In this document: in pieces, positions 26,975 to 34,814 of the stretch
Layout: every line of letters begins with the position of its first letter
How positions within the stretch are numbered: position 1 is the stretch's first letter
Source: Marininema halotolerans
Lineage (GTDB): Bacteria > Bacillota > Bacilli > Thermoactinomycetales > DSM-45169
Assembly (NCBI RefSeq): GCF_900116235.1
Contig: NZ_FPAA01000009.1
Location: 62,001-126,000 of the forward strand
Direction of reading: 5' to 3'
Length of the DNA stretch: 64,000 nt
Notes under the pieces: generated by a model
What the model was told of the DNA's origin: nothing
The model's input: the letters and a program-made list of their open reading frames with translations, nothing else
The model's database searches: none
Translations under genes and position numbers: made by a program

Positions 26975-27592
26975 TTGTTCTTACGAATCTTATCTGCCCT
27001 CATCATCGTGAGCGGGCTCTCCCTAGCCGGATATAGTGGTTGGCACTTGTGGCAAGAAACCCATCTTGTCAAAACGTATGACGACAAGTACTCCGTCTCG
27101 GCCAAAGAGGAGAAACAGCCCCTGAAACCTCTAGACAAAGGCATCCATTACAAGAAAAAAATTAAAATTGGACAATCGATCGGGGACCTGATCATCCCCC
27201 GTATTAAGGCACGCGTCCCTCTTATTGAAGGCATCGGATCCAATGAATTGGCCAAGGGCGTAGGTCATTATCCTGGCAAAGGCATGGTCTTCCCCGGTGA
27301 AACCGGGCACGCCGTCCTAGCCGGCCATCGCGAAACCACCTTCAAAAAAATGAAGGATATTAAAAAGGGCGATCACCTCATCATCGTAAACGATGAGGGA
27401 ACCTTTACCTACAAGGTCCACAAAATGTGGATCGTCAAAGCCAATAACCGTACCGTGATTGTACCGAAGAAAAAACCGATCCTTACCTTAATCACCTGCT
27501 ACCCCTTCCAAATGTTTGGAAGCTCTCCCCAACGCTATATTGTTGAGTCACAGCTGGTTAAGATTGAGAAGCCAGGAGAGAAGAAGTCTTAA
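26975..27592 (+). CDS. Class D-type sortase
   Basis: Membrane-anchored transpeptidase of 205 residues. It has an N-terminal helix (residues 2-22), a linker, then the sortase barrel with the catalytic triad His118 (LAGHRETTF), Cys175 (TLITCYPF) and Arg187 (PQRYIVE). The TLITC-YPF context and short size fit class D rather than housekeeping class A. TTG start 9 bases behind AAGGA. It immediately follows the MPGTS surface protein in one operon ending in a strong terminator, so a dedicated substrate-enzyme pair is likely. Target peptidoglycan or pilin acceptor unknown. Confidence 0.92.
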   Translation: MFLRILSALIIVSGLSLAGYSGWHLWQETHLVKTYDDKYSVSAKEEKQPLKPLDKGIHYKKKIKIGQSIGDLIIPRIKARVPLIEGIGSNELAKGVGHYPGKGMVFPGETGHAVLAGHRETTFKKMKDIKKGDHLIIVNDEGTFTYKVHKMWIVKANNRTVIVPKKKPILTLITCYPFQMFGSSPQRYIVESQLVKIEKPGEKKS

Positions 27593-27615
27593 AGTAGGTC
27601 GATTCGGAAAGTATT

Positions 27616-27652
27616 AAAACCCCCACTCCCAGGGCCCGGGAGTGGGGGTTTT
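27616..27652. terminator. Strong bidirectional terminator after the sortase
   Basis: Perfect 15-bp stem (27616-27630 with 27638-27652) with A4 and T4 ends and a GC-rich core; it serves the sortase operon and could stop minus-strand transcripts from the VWA gene. Confidence 0.9.
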
Positions 27653-27691
27653 ATGTTAGGTAGTTAACATAAGCGGTAGAAGAGGGAGTTA

Positions 27692-27802
27692 TCATTGATC
27701 TCGACGATTTTCTTCCACAGAATCGAGGCCTTCTTTGACATCGTTGTCTATTTCATCATGTGTGTTATCGTGTTCATGATACTACTATGCCATGTCGACG
27801 TT
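27692..27802 (-). pseudogene. Orphan C-terminal tail of a VWA lipoprotein
   Basis: Directly after the stop codon of VWA copy 2, and in the same frame, the minus strand reads five codons, two TAG stops, and then about 27 residues ending in EGLDSVEENRRDQ and TGA at 27692-27694. The segment THDEIDNDVKEGLDS aligns with TSDQVDKNYRDGFDS at the end of the live gene. I read it as a displaced or duplicated old tail left behind after a new C-terminus was installed. It has no start codon or ribosome site of its own. Confidence 0.6.
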
Positions 27803-29113
27803 TTACTTATTTTTCAGCTTTTTTTCCGTCGAATCGAAACCATCTCTATAATTCTTGTCTACTTGGTCTGATGTCTCTTGATAGCCTTTGTCAATTTCAT
27901 TGGATACCTTTGAATATCTAGCTGAAAAATAGTTGTCAATTTCACTATACCGTTTGTAACTGTATTCATTTAAATGATCTAACTCTCTTTTTTCCAACAT
28001 ATATCCTACTACTTCATCAAATCGATTATTCTCCCTAAGATGCTTATTAGTTATCTTACTGTTTAATGTCACTAAATTATTTGATTGACTTCCATAATCA
28101 CTAGCAAGTTGTCCAGACGCTTTTCCATTATAATGGATCCATTTCATCTGCAATTCAAGATATTGTTTATGAAAATATTGCTTCAAATCCTCTTTCGACT
28201 GTGCTGTAAAATAGGTTCCACCACCGGCTTCCGCCACTGCTTGTAAGGTTTGTTGTTCCTGGTTATTTACATCAAAGCCGATGATATTGACAGTGGCTTT
28301 AATATGGGCTTTGGTCAATGCTTCTGCTTCTTTCGCTGGGTCTCCCCCACAGGTTTCTAGTCCATCACTGACAACAAATACAACATTCTCTGCCTTTGCA
28401 TTCCCTTCGGTTGCAAAGCTATCCTTGGCTTGTTTGATCGCGCCTGCTAGCGGCGTCCAACCCGTCGGTTGCAAGTCATTTAAAACCGACTGAAATCTCT
28501 CTTTATCCATTGCCTTTAGTGGATAGACTTCCTCTACGGCTGCACAGGATGCTTTTTTATCCGCTTTGCTGTTGCCCCCCTTGTGTCCATAGGCAATTAG
28601 TGAGACCTTGGCATCCTTAGGTGCTTTCGATACAAACTCTTGAACCGCTTCCTTAGCGACCTTCATCTTTTGACCACCACCCACCTGTGATGACATACTA
28701 CCACTGCTATCGAGCACAATTGCAATATTTGTCCCTTTCATACTAGGTGATGTCGTATTATTGCCAGGTTTTTTTACCTTTGCGTAATTCGTATCAAACT
28801 CGTCATAGGCTTTTTTCTCTGGGCGAAAGTCCTCACCAATTAAATCAACAATGCGATTAAAGATTTCCTTTTCTGATGCGTTCTTTGGTATCTTGTCTAA
28901 CTCTCGCTCCACTTTCTTCTTGTCATAGCGGTCCCCTGCATACTTCCCCTCCTCTCGCTTTAATATCTCGTCCATTTTTATTGGTAATTTTCGATTCTTG
29001 GGTTGCTCTTTTTCTCCTTTCCCTGCAGATGCTTGATCAGCGGTGGGGGCACACCCCGCCACCATCAGTGTAAGCAGTAAGCTAAGAACCCACATCCGTC
29101 GTATGGTTTTCAT
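27803..29113 (-). CDS. VWA-domain lipoprotein (copy 2)
   Basis: A 436-residue lipoprotein; lipobox LMVAGC with Cys at 21. N-terminal region GKYAGDRYDKKKVERELDKIP matches the other copies. The VWA domain has MIDAS DSSGSM, the Thr of GWTPL and the Asp of VVSDGLETCGG, with the paired Cys (KASCAA, ETCGG). The ~130-residue tail is helical and polar and differs from copies 3 and 4 (KELDHLNEYSYKRYSE... DKGYQETSDQVDKNYRDGF). AGGAGG precedes the ATG. It has its own ECF-type promoter at 29163-29188, and an orphan tail follows the stop codon. Adhesion or metal-dependent protein contact is a family-level guess. Confidence 0.87.
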   Translation of the reverse strand: MKTIRRMWVLSLLLTLMVAGCAPTADQASAGKGEKEQPKNRKLPIKMDEILKREEGKYAGDRYDKKKVERELDKIPKNASEKEIFNRIVDLIGEDFRPEKKAYDEFDTNYAKVKKPGNNTTSPSMKGTNIAIVLDSSGSMSSQVGGGQKMKVAKEAVQEFVSKAPKDAKVSLIAYGHKGGNSKADKKASCAAVEEVYPLKAMDKERFQSVLNDLQPTGWTPLAGAIKQAKDSFATEGNAKAENVVFVVSDGLETCGGDPAKEAEALTKAHIKATVNIIGFDVNNQEQQTLQAVAEAGGGTYFTAQSKEDLKQYFHKQYLELQMKWIHYNGKASGQLASDYGSQSNNLVTLNSKITNKHLRENNRFDEVVGYMLEKRELDHLNEYSYKRYSEIDNYFSARYSKVSNEIDKGYQETSDQVDKNYRDGFDSTEKKLKNK

Positions 29114-29162
29114 AATTTTTTCCTCCTACGTTAACCTAATAAATAGATCCTTCTTATATAGA

Positions 29163-29188
29163 GACGTTCTTCTGTGCTTAAGGTTTCA
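29163..29188 (-). promoter_or_regulatory. ECF sigma-type promoter of VWA copy 2
   Basis: Minus strand TGAAAC (29183-29188), exactly 16 bases, CGTC (29163-29166), identical to the Bacillus sigma-M/sigma-W consensus. It sits between the terminator of copy 3 and the gene. Confidence 0.72.
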
Positions 29189-29216
29189 CATTAACGATAC
29201 ATAAATGTCTCCATAT

Positions 29217-29239
29217 AAAAAGGCCCTCGCAAGGGCCTT
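29217..29239 (-). terminator. Terminator of VWA copy 3
   Basis: 8-bp AAGGCCCT stem (29220-29227 with 29232-29239), loop CGCA, T-rich minus-strand exit. Confidence 0.85.
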
Positions 29240-29246
29240 CTTACAA

Positions 29247-30557
29247 TTAGTCCATTGAGTTTAATCCATCTTCTTCTTTTTGCTCCGTTGCTCCCTTTTT
29301 CTTTCCTTCCTCCTCTTCTAATAAATCTGAAATTTTGGTACTCCGATCCTCATTATAATCACCAATCATTCTCCATCTCTCAAGCTCAATTTTCTTATAT
29401 AAAATATCGTACTCATCTCCATAGTCGCCATCTTCTAACTTATTATTTTCATTCAAATAGTTCATTGCAGACACCATTTGTTTATTTTCTTGTCCATTTA
29501 GAGAACGTATATTAGATTCCACATTCCAAACTGCTTCTTGTTTTTCCGCCCATATCTGGCCAATTTTTATATTTGTCCTCGCTCCCCAATTTTTCCACGC
29601 TATCTCTAAACGTTGTCGTTCGGCTTTAAATTGTTGTTCCAACTCTTCCTTCGTCTGAACCGCAGTATACTCTCCCCCACCGGCTTCTGCGACCGCTTTT
29701 AACCCCTGTTGCTCTGCATCATTTACATCCAACCCGATAATGTTGACCACTGCTTTGACGTTGGATTCATGAAGGGACTGTGCAACGGATACGGGATCTC
29801 CTCCACAGGTTTCTTTTCCATCACTGACGACATAAACCACATTCTCTGACCCTTGCCCTTGGGATGCCAGGTCACTTTTGGCGGCCTTGATCGCTTCAGC
29901 AATGGGTGTCCATCCCGCTGGTTTAACCGACGCCATCGCTTTCTCTAAACGGTCACTGTCAGGCTTGGCGAGTGGATACATCACCTGGTTGCTTGCACAG
30001 GACTCCTTTTTATCCGCAGTACTGTTGCTCCCCTTATATCCATAGACTCGTAGGGAAACTTGTGCAGAAGAGGGGAGCTGCGAGACAAAACCACGGATCG
30101 CCTCCTTGGCTAAATCCATCTTCTTTCCCCCTGATATCTTCTCCGCCATACTTCCACTCGCATCCAATAGGATCGCTACATTCAGGTGCTTACCTGCTTG
30201 CGCTGCTTTCTTTCCTTCGGGTGTATCTAAATCAACCTTAATTGAAGGATCAAAGCTATCATATTTGTCCACCAGTGGACCATAGTCTTCGGCCAATAAC
30301 TGAACAATGTGGCTATACGCCTGATCGCCCGTTAAATCATCCGGTAGTTTGTTAAGGGCTTGATTCACTTTGTCTTCGTCATAGTGATCACCGGCGTACT
30401 TTCCTGGGCCCTCTCGTAACATTCCTTCAACTTTAGTCGCGGGTTGAAAGGGTTTTTTCTTCTTTGCTTCATCGGTTTTTGCTGGTTCTGCTGTCGGTTT
30501 CCCACAACCTGAAATGATAAAGGTAAGGATGAGAGCCCATATAATTATTTTCTTCAT
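29247..30557 (-). CDS. VWA-domain lipoprotein (copy 3)
   Basis: A 436-residue lipoprotein; lipobox FIISGC (Cys18). A conserved ~100-residue lead (GKYAGDHYDEDKVNQAL) precedes the VWA domain with MIDAS DASGSM at 132-137, GWTPI and VVSDGKETCGG. Residues ~77-326 are encoded by a 748-bp stretch identical base for base to copy 4, while both ends differ. The tail is helical, rich in Glu and Lys (DRSTKISDLLEEEEGKKKG). GGAGG precedes the ATG, and an ECF-type promoter lies at 30595-30620. It is monocistronic. Confidence 0.88.
   Translation of the reverse strand: MKKIIIWALILTFIISGCGKPTAEPAKTDEAKKKKPFQPATKVEGMLREGPGKYAGDHYDEDKVNQALNKLPDDLTGDQAYSHIVQLLAEDYGPLVDKYDSFDPSIKVDLDTPEGKKAAQAGKHLNVAILLDASGSMAEKISGGKKMDLAKEAIRGFVSQLPSSAQVSLRVYGYKGSNSTADKKESCASNQVMYPLAKPDSDRLEKAMASVKPAGWTPIAEAIKAAKSDLASQGQGSENVVYVVSDGKETCGGDPVSVAQSLHESNVKAVVNIIGLDVNDAEQQGLKAVAEAGGGEYTAVQTKEELEQQFKAERQRLEIAWKNWGARTNIKIGQIWAEKQEAVWNVESNIRSLNGQENKQMVSAMNYLNENNKLEDGDYGDEYDILYKKIELERWRMIGDYNEDRSTKISDLLEEEEGKKKGATEQKEEDGLNSMD
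29582..30329 (-). repeat. 748-bp perfect direct repeat, copy A
   Basis: Identical over its whole length to 33771-34518 (offset 4189), compared line by line. It encodes the VWA core of lipoprotein copy 3. Divergence begins abruptly at both ends, which indicates recent gene conversion or duplication. Same orientation as copy B. Confidence 0.95.
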
Positions 30558-30594
30558 ATTGTTCCTCCGTAAAGTAATCTCCTTCCTCTATGTA

Positions 30595-30620
30595 GACGGA
30601 TAGAATGAAAAAAGGTTTCA
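30595..30620 (-). promoter_or_regulatory. ECF sigma-type promoter of VWA copy 3
   Basis: Minus strand TGAAAC (30615-30620), 16-base spacer, CGTC (30595-30598). Same -35, spacing and -10 as the promoter of copy 2, with the flanking CCTT shared after the -35. Confidence 0.74.
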
Positions 30621-30624
30621 AAAA

Positions 30625-30674
30625 ACGACTATCTTCTAGGTCCTTTCCTTAGGAATGGAATAGAAGATAGTCGT
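30625..30674 (-). terminator. Terminator after the pilin-lipase operon
   Basis: Perfect 14-bp stem (30625-30638 with 30661-30674), 22-base loop, T6 at the minus-strand exit. Ends the transcript of the 339-aa membrane protein. Confidence 0.88.
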
Positions 30675-30779
30675 AACTGATTGTTATCATGATACCCTTA
30701 TGATTATTTAGTATTTTCTACTGACCATTTCGGGTTTTTCCCATGGAGTTGACCAAATGAGGCATCCACTCCTTATTAG

Positions 30780-31799
30780 TCAATAGATCTCTAAATATTT
30801 ATCCACATCAGCAACCGACTGGATTTCGGATATATCATTAATTTCTAAATATCCTGTAACATACTCTCCATATTGTATCTCATTTGTAAAATCGACTTTC
30901 TTTACCCCTTTTTTCTTCAATGAAGGCTTGTAATAAGTAATCTCTAAGCTTGCATTGATCCCTTTTTGATTCAAGTACTCAATAAGTTGATAAGCCTCAT
31001 CCATCTTTTCCTGGGCATTCTCGTTAGTTAATTTAGCCGATATGTTCACCATCACTTGTTGTTGATAACGATCCGTTTGCTGGCGAATCTCCAGATAATT
31101 CCGCTTTTCTGTAATCATCTTTTCTTTTACTGTAGGCGCTACAGTCACCGTTGATTCCCAATTCATCATGGATGTAAATACTTGTTCCATTGTCGGACGA
31201 ATCTCTTTCATCCCTTCATCCGCCAATACATGAGAAAAATAAGAATCTACGTACTTTCCCTTACTATCTTTAGATATATAAAAACCATTAGACTGTTCGT
31301 CATCTTTTAGATGACCCCTCATCGTATATCGCGGGGATTGCCTGATATACTCGATTTTGTCCACATAGAATTCTTTTCCGTAACGGTCCTTCAAGTAGGC
31401 TTCTGCTTCTTTTTTTAATTCTGTCTTCTTTTTAGGAGATAGTTCATTAGTACCCGACAGTAATTTATTTAACGATATCATAGCTTTTTTCTCGATACTG
31501 TAATCGATAATTGATAATGTAGTTCCCAAAAAAAGGAGTACAATCAACGGTTCGATAATATATCGCTTTCCTTTAGGCTTCTCTCTATCTCCTCGAATGA
31601 TTTGTATACCTACAATAACTGTATCGATCAAGGTAGCCACTACAAGCAGATACATTGGAATTGGCGATATAAAATAGCTAAGAGCAAAACAAATGACATA
31701 TATACCAACAAATAAATACCCTTTTCTTCGTTGTCCATTTACCAATTGACCCGTTCCTGGTAGCAATAAAGAAGCAATTACCGAGAATAAAATCCTCAA
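30780..31799 (-). CDS. Membrane protein of unknown function, partner of the pilin-lipase
   Basis: 339 residues. The first ~65 resemble a TM2-type hairpin (LLPGTGQLVNGQRRKGYLFVG, then two or three helices). Another helix lies near residues 84-102, and the remaining ~235 residues are a soluble mixed domain with a TENAQEKMDEAYQLIEYLNQKGINASLEITYY segment. I know no family for this part. It starts 31 bases after the pilin-lipase gene, is co-directional, and ends in a strong terminator, so the two form an operon. By analogy with lipase effector/immunity pairs it could protect the producer, or act as an assembly partner; this is inference. Confidence 0.75.
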   Translation of the reverse strand: MRILFSVIASLLLPGTGQLVNGQRRKGYLFVGIYVICFALSYFISPIPMYLLVVATLIDTVIVGIQIIRGDREKPKGKRYIIEPLIVLLFLGTTLSIIDYSIEKKAMISLNKLLSGTNELSPKKKTELKKEAEAYLKDRYGKEFYVDKIEYIRQSPRYTMRGHLKDDEQSNGFYISKDSKGKYVDSYFSHVLADEGMKEIRPTMEQVFTSMMNWESTVTVAPTVKEKMITEKRNYLEIRQQTDRYQQQVMVNISAKLTNENAQEKMDEAYQLIEYLNQKGINASLEITYYKPSLKKKGVKKVDFTNEIQYGEYVTGYLEINDISEIQSVADVDKYLEIY

Positions 31800-31830
31800 A
31801 ATTTTCCATCCTCCCTATATTATCTTATAA

Positions 31831-32916
31831 TTATCTATCTATATTACCGTCTTTTCTGTATTGATTATCAAAGGAATCTAAACTATGCTCATTTGTTACT
31901 TGATCACTACCACCTGAGACAAAACTTAAACCTCCCCTTATAACAGCACCTGCATCACTAGAAATAAGTGGGTGTAAATAGTCGTTTCTCTCTGATGGTT
32001 CGCCATCACCAGTAACTACCGTTTTACCATAATGTAAACCAAAGCTTCCAACCGCATCTTTTTTATTCACATAGTTTATCACTTGATCATCGTTACCTCC
32101 AGTCGAATTCTTCACATCCTCCCAGAGATTTAAGCGTTTATTAAATACCCCTTTAAGGATCCCTCTAACTGAATAATTAGAAGTCGGCTTCAATCCAGGT
32201 GCATTATATGTAACTGCAGGTAGACCAGTTTCTTTAGCTGCTTTTTGCGCAAGATAGCCCCCTAATGAATGTCCGGTTAGTACTATTGATGAATTTTTGG
32301 TTTTGGGATTTTTTTTAACTTCTTCTACAAATTCTTTTGCTGAAACGTCCTGTAAACCATTATCTTGTGACCATAAACTATAATTCTGGCCCCACCAATC
32401 TGCACCGTAATTCTCCGTATCAGATCCCCGATATGCTATTATGACTTCTCCAGTTTTTTTATTTTTTACAGCAATAGCTTGAAAACCAGTTCCCAAATCT
32501 TTTCTACCTATAATTTGAGCATTGGGTTTTCCAAATCTATCAACTCCAAATATATCATTTAAGTCTTTATTTTTAATATCGGTTATATGATCATAAACTT
32601 TATCAGACATCTGACTCAACTGCTGATCCGTAGTCCTTACATCTTTAAAACCATGAGCTTGCTTTCTTTTTGGTATTTTTGCGTATTGTTGATCCGCTGT
32701 GTTAGTGCTTTTTTTCGGAGAGTTTGGCTGATGTGTATCATTACCACTCAAATCCCCATTAATAATTGCCATTATTTTTTCTTTAATTAATGTCTGACCA
32801 CCACCAGAAGAATAATTTACTAGTACCATAGCTACAGATACAGCTAATACTATTATGATTACATACTCTAAAGTGGTAGCTCCTCGTTGCCACCACTGAT
32901 TTTTATGCATATTCAT
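31831..32916 (-). CDS. Flp-type prepilin N-terminus fused to a lipase domain
   Basis: 361 residues. The N-terminus is a class III (prepilin) signal: RG at 11-12, then ATTLEYV with Glu at +5 of the cut site, then one hydrophobic helix (~18-36). A linker (LIKEKIMAIINGD) and a ~50-residue polar spacer follow. From ~85 on it is an alpha/beta hydrolase of the class 3 lipase/DUF2974 type: nucleophile Ser217 in GHSLGG, probable Asp287 (NKKDAVG) and His344 (NEHSLDSF). AAAGGAG precedes the ATG. Such a fusion implies export or assembly through the neighbouring Tad machine after cutting by TadV. The downstream partner gene is at 30780. Confidence 0.88.
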   Translation of the reverse strand: MNMHKNQWWQRGATTLEYVIIIVLAVSVAMVLVNYSSGGGQTLIKEKIMAIINGDLSGNDTHQPNSPKKSTNTADQQYAKIPKRKQAHGFKDVRTTDQQLSQMSDKVYDHITDIKNKDLNDIFGVDRFGKPNAQIIGRKDLGTGFQAIAVKNKKTGEVIIAYRGSDTENYGADWWGQNYSLWSQDNGLQDVSAKEFVEEVKKNPKTKNSSIVLTGHSLGGYLAQKAAKETGLPAVTYNAPGLKPTSNYSVRGILKGVFNKRLNLWEDVKNSTGGNDDQVINYVNKKDAVGSFGLHYGKTVVTGDGEPSERNDYLHPLISSDAGAVIRGGLSFVSGGSDQVTNEHSLDSFDNQYRKDGNIDR

Positions 32917-33432
32917 TATTATCTCCTTTATTTAATTTATATTAGAATTTTTAATATATTTATTGATGGATACCAGTGAATATATTATAGTGAGTAAAAT
33001 CTATACACTAAGGAAACAGTAATTATCGATATGGAGTGTATATTGAGACGCTTTTCATATCTTTTACCTCACCATCAACAGTTAGGCCATAAGAAGTCTG
33101 AACTGTTAATTATTAGATAATTGGATGACGGAGAGAATGTGGGAACAAAAAAGAGTTGCTATTGACGCAAAAAACACTTTCCCCTACAAATTAATTGAGA
33201 ACGTGCAGTGAAAATCCCCTTTGGGAAGCGCATTCAGTGATGATTCGTGGCCCTATGCTCTACCTAATCGAAGTCTCCTCTAGGTTAATAGCAATTCCCT
33301 TCATTCTCTCGTAAGCCTTTATATTCCATAAACAGGTTAACCAATATACCTGACAAGAGGTATCGGATCTTTTATATAGAATTTAATATTAAAACATCGA
33401 AATAATATATACATTTTTATTATTATATAGAT
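32917..33432. other. Intergenic region, 516 bases, AT-rich
   Basis: Lies between the last gene of the tad operon and the pilin-lipase gene. A TATAAT on the minus strand (32984-32989) is a likely -10 for the lipase operon, with a poor -35. A 7-bp inverted repeat AACAGTT/AACTGTT lies at 33077-33107. A stretch at 33141-33164 resembles 50932-50953. No clear terminator for the tad operon and no gene were found. Confidence 0.45.
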
Positions 33433-34746
33433 TTAATCAATAGAATTTATTTCATCTTTACTTTTTTGATCAGATATTTCTCTCTCTTTTGTTTTCTCCT
33501 TCTCCAATAAGTTCTCGATCATATGTGAACGTTCTTCATTATAATCAAGAATCATTTGTCTTCTCTCAAGTAAAATATGCTTATATAATACTTGATACTG
33601 ATCTTTATACTTACCATCTATTAACTTATTGTTTTCATTTAAATAGTTCATTGCAGATTCCATATGTAATTTTTCTTGGTCATCATTTAACGCTCGAATC
33701 TTATTTTCCACATCCCAAACGGCTTCTATTTTTTCTGACCATGTTTGACCGATTTTCGTATCCATTTTTACTCCCCAATTTTTCCACGCTATCTCTAAAC
33801 GTTGTCGTTCGGCTTTAAATTGTTGTTCCAACTCTTCCTTCGTCTGAACCGCAGTATACTCTCCCCCACCGGCTTCTGCGACCGCTTTTAACCCCTGTTG
33901 CTCTGCATCATTTACATCCAACCCGATAATGTTGACCACTGCTTTGACGTTGGATTCATGAAGGGACTGTGCAACGGATACGGGATCTCCTCCACAGGTT
34001 TCTTTTCCATCACTGACGACATAAACCACATTCTCTGACCCTTGCCCTTGGGATGCCAGGTCACTTTTGGCGGCCTTGATCGCTTCAGCAATGGGTGTCC
34101 ATCCCGCTGGTTTAACCGACGCCATCGCTTTCTCTAAACGGTCACTGTCAGGCTTGGCGAGTGGATACATCACCTGGTTGCTTGCACAGGACTCCTTTTT
34201 ATCCGCAGTACTGTTGCTCCCCTTATATCCATAGACTCGTAGGGAAACTTGTGCAGAAGAGGGGAGCTGCGAGACAAAACCACGGATCGCCTCCTTGGCT
34301 AAATCCATCTTCTTTCCCCCTGATATCTTCTCCGCCATACTTCCACTCGCATCCAATAGGATCGCTACATTCAGGTGCTTACCTGCTTGCGCTGCTTTCT
34401 TTCCTTCGGGTGTATCTAAATCAACCTTAATTGAAGGATCAAAGCTATCATATTTGTCCACCAGTGGACCATAGTCTTCGGCCAATAACTGAACAATGTG
34501 GCTATACGCCTGATCGCCTGTTAAACCGTCTGGTAATTTGCTAAGAGCTTGATTCACCTTGTCTTCGTCATAGTGATCACCGGCGTACTTTCCAGGACCC
34601 TCTCGTAACATTCCTTCAACTTTAGTCGCGGGTTGAAAGGGTTTTTTCTTCTTTGCTTCATCGGTTTTTACTGGCTCTGCTGTCGGTTTCCCACAGCCTG
34701 AAATGATAAAGGTAAGAATGAGAGTCCATGCAATTATTGTTCGCAT
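33433..34746 (-). CDS. VWA-domain lipoprotein (copy 4), last gene of the tad operon
   Basis: 437 residues; lipobox FIISGC (Cys18), lead region, VWA domain with DASGSM, GWTPI and VVSDGKETCGG. The core is encoded by the same 748 bp as copy 3; the ~115-residue tail differs (DTKIGQTWSEKIEAVWDVEN, ending KSKDEINSID). I start at ATG 34746 with AAAGGTGGG 6 bases upstream; the longer frame to 34797 adds an untranslated AT-rich leader. It lies 68 bases after the TadE-M23 gene with no terminator between, so it is probably expressed with the pilus. It could be a surface adhesin of the pilus (inference). Confidence 0.87.
   Translation of the reverse strand: MRTIIAWTLILTFIISGCGKPTAEPVKTDEAKKKKPFQPATKVEGMLREGPGKYAGDHYDEDKVNQALSKLPDGLTGDQAYSHIVQLLAEDYGPLVDKYDSFDPSIKVDLDTPEGKKAAQAGKHLNVAILLDASGSMAEKISGGKKMDLAKEAIRGFVSQLPSSAQVSLRVYGYKGSNSTADKKESCASNQVMYPLAKPDSDRLEKAMASVKPAGWTPIAEAIKAAKSDLASQGQGSENVVYVVSDGKETCGGDPVSVAQSLHESNVKAVVNIIGLDVNDAEQQGLKAVAEAGGGEYTAVQTKEELEQQFKAERQRLEIAWKNWGVKMDTKIGQTWSEKIEAVWDVENKIRALNDDQEKLHMESAMNYLNENNKLIDGKYKDQYQVLYKHILLERRQMILDYNEERSHMIENLLEKEKTKEREISDQKSKDEINSID
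33771..34518 (-). repeat. 748-bp perfect direct repeat, copy B
   Basis: Identical to 29582-30329. Recombination between the two copies would delete 4189 bp, including the pilin-lipase and its partner, and leave a hybrid VWA gene with the head of copy 4 and the tail of copy 3. Confidence 0.95.
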
Positions 34747-34814
34747 GATTAACCCACCTTTCAAATAATTATGTAATATAATTTCATAATAAAACAATAT
34801 TATAAATGATATTT

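Noticed and set aside
29972-30241. 89-codon plus-strand frame, repeated exactly at 34161-34430
   Set aside because: It is antisense to the VWA core and is duplicated only because the 748-bp repeat is. It has no ribosome site.
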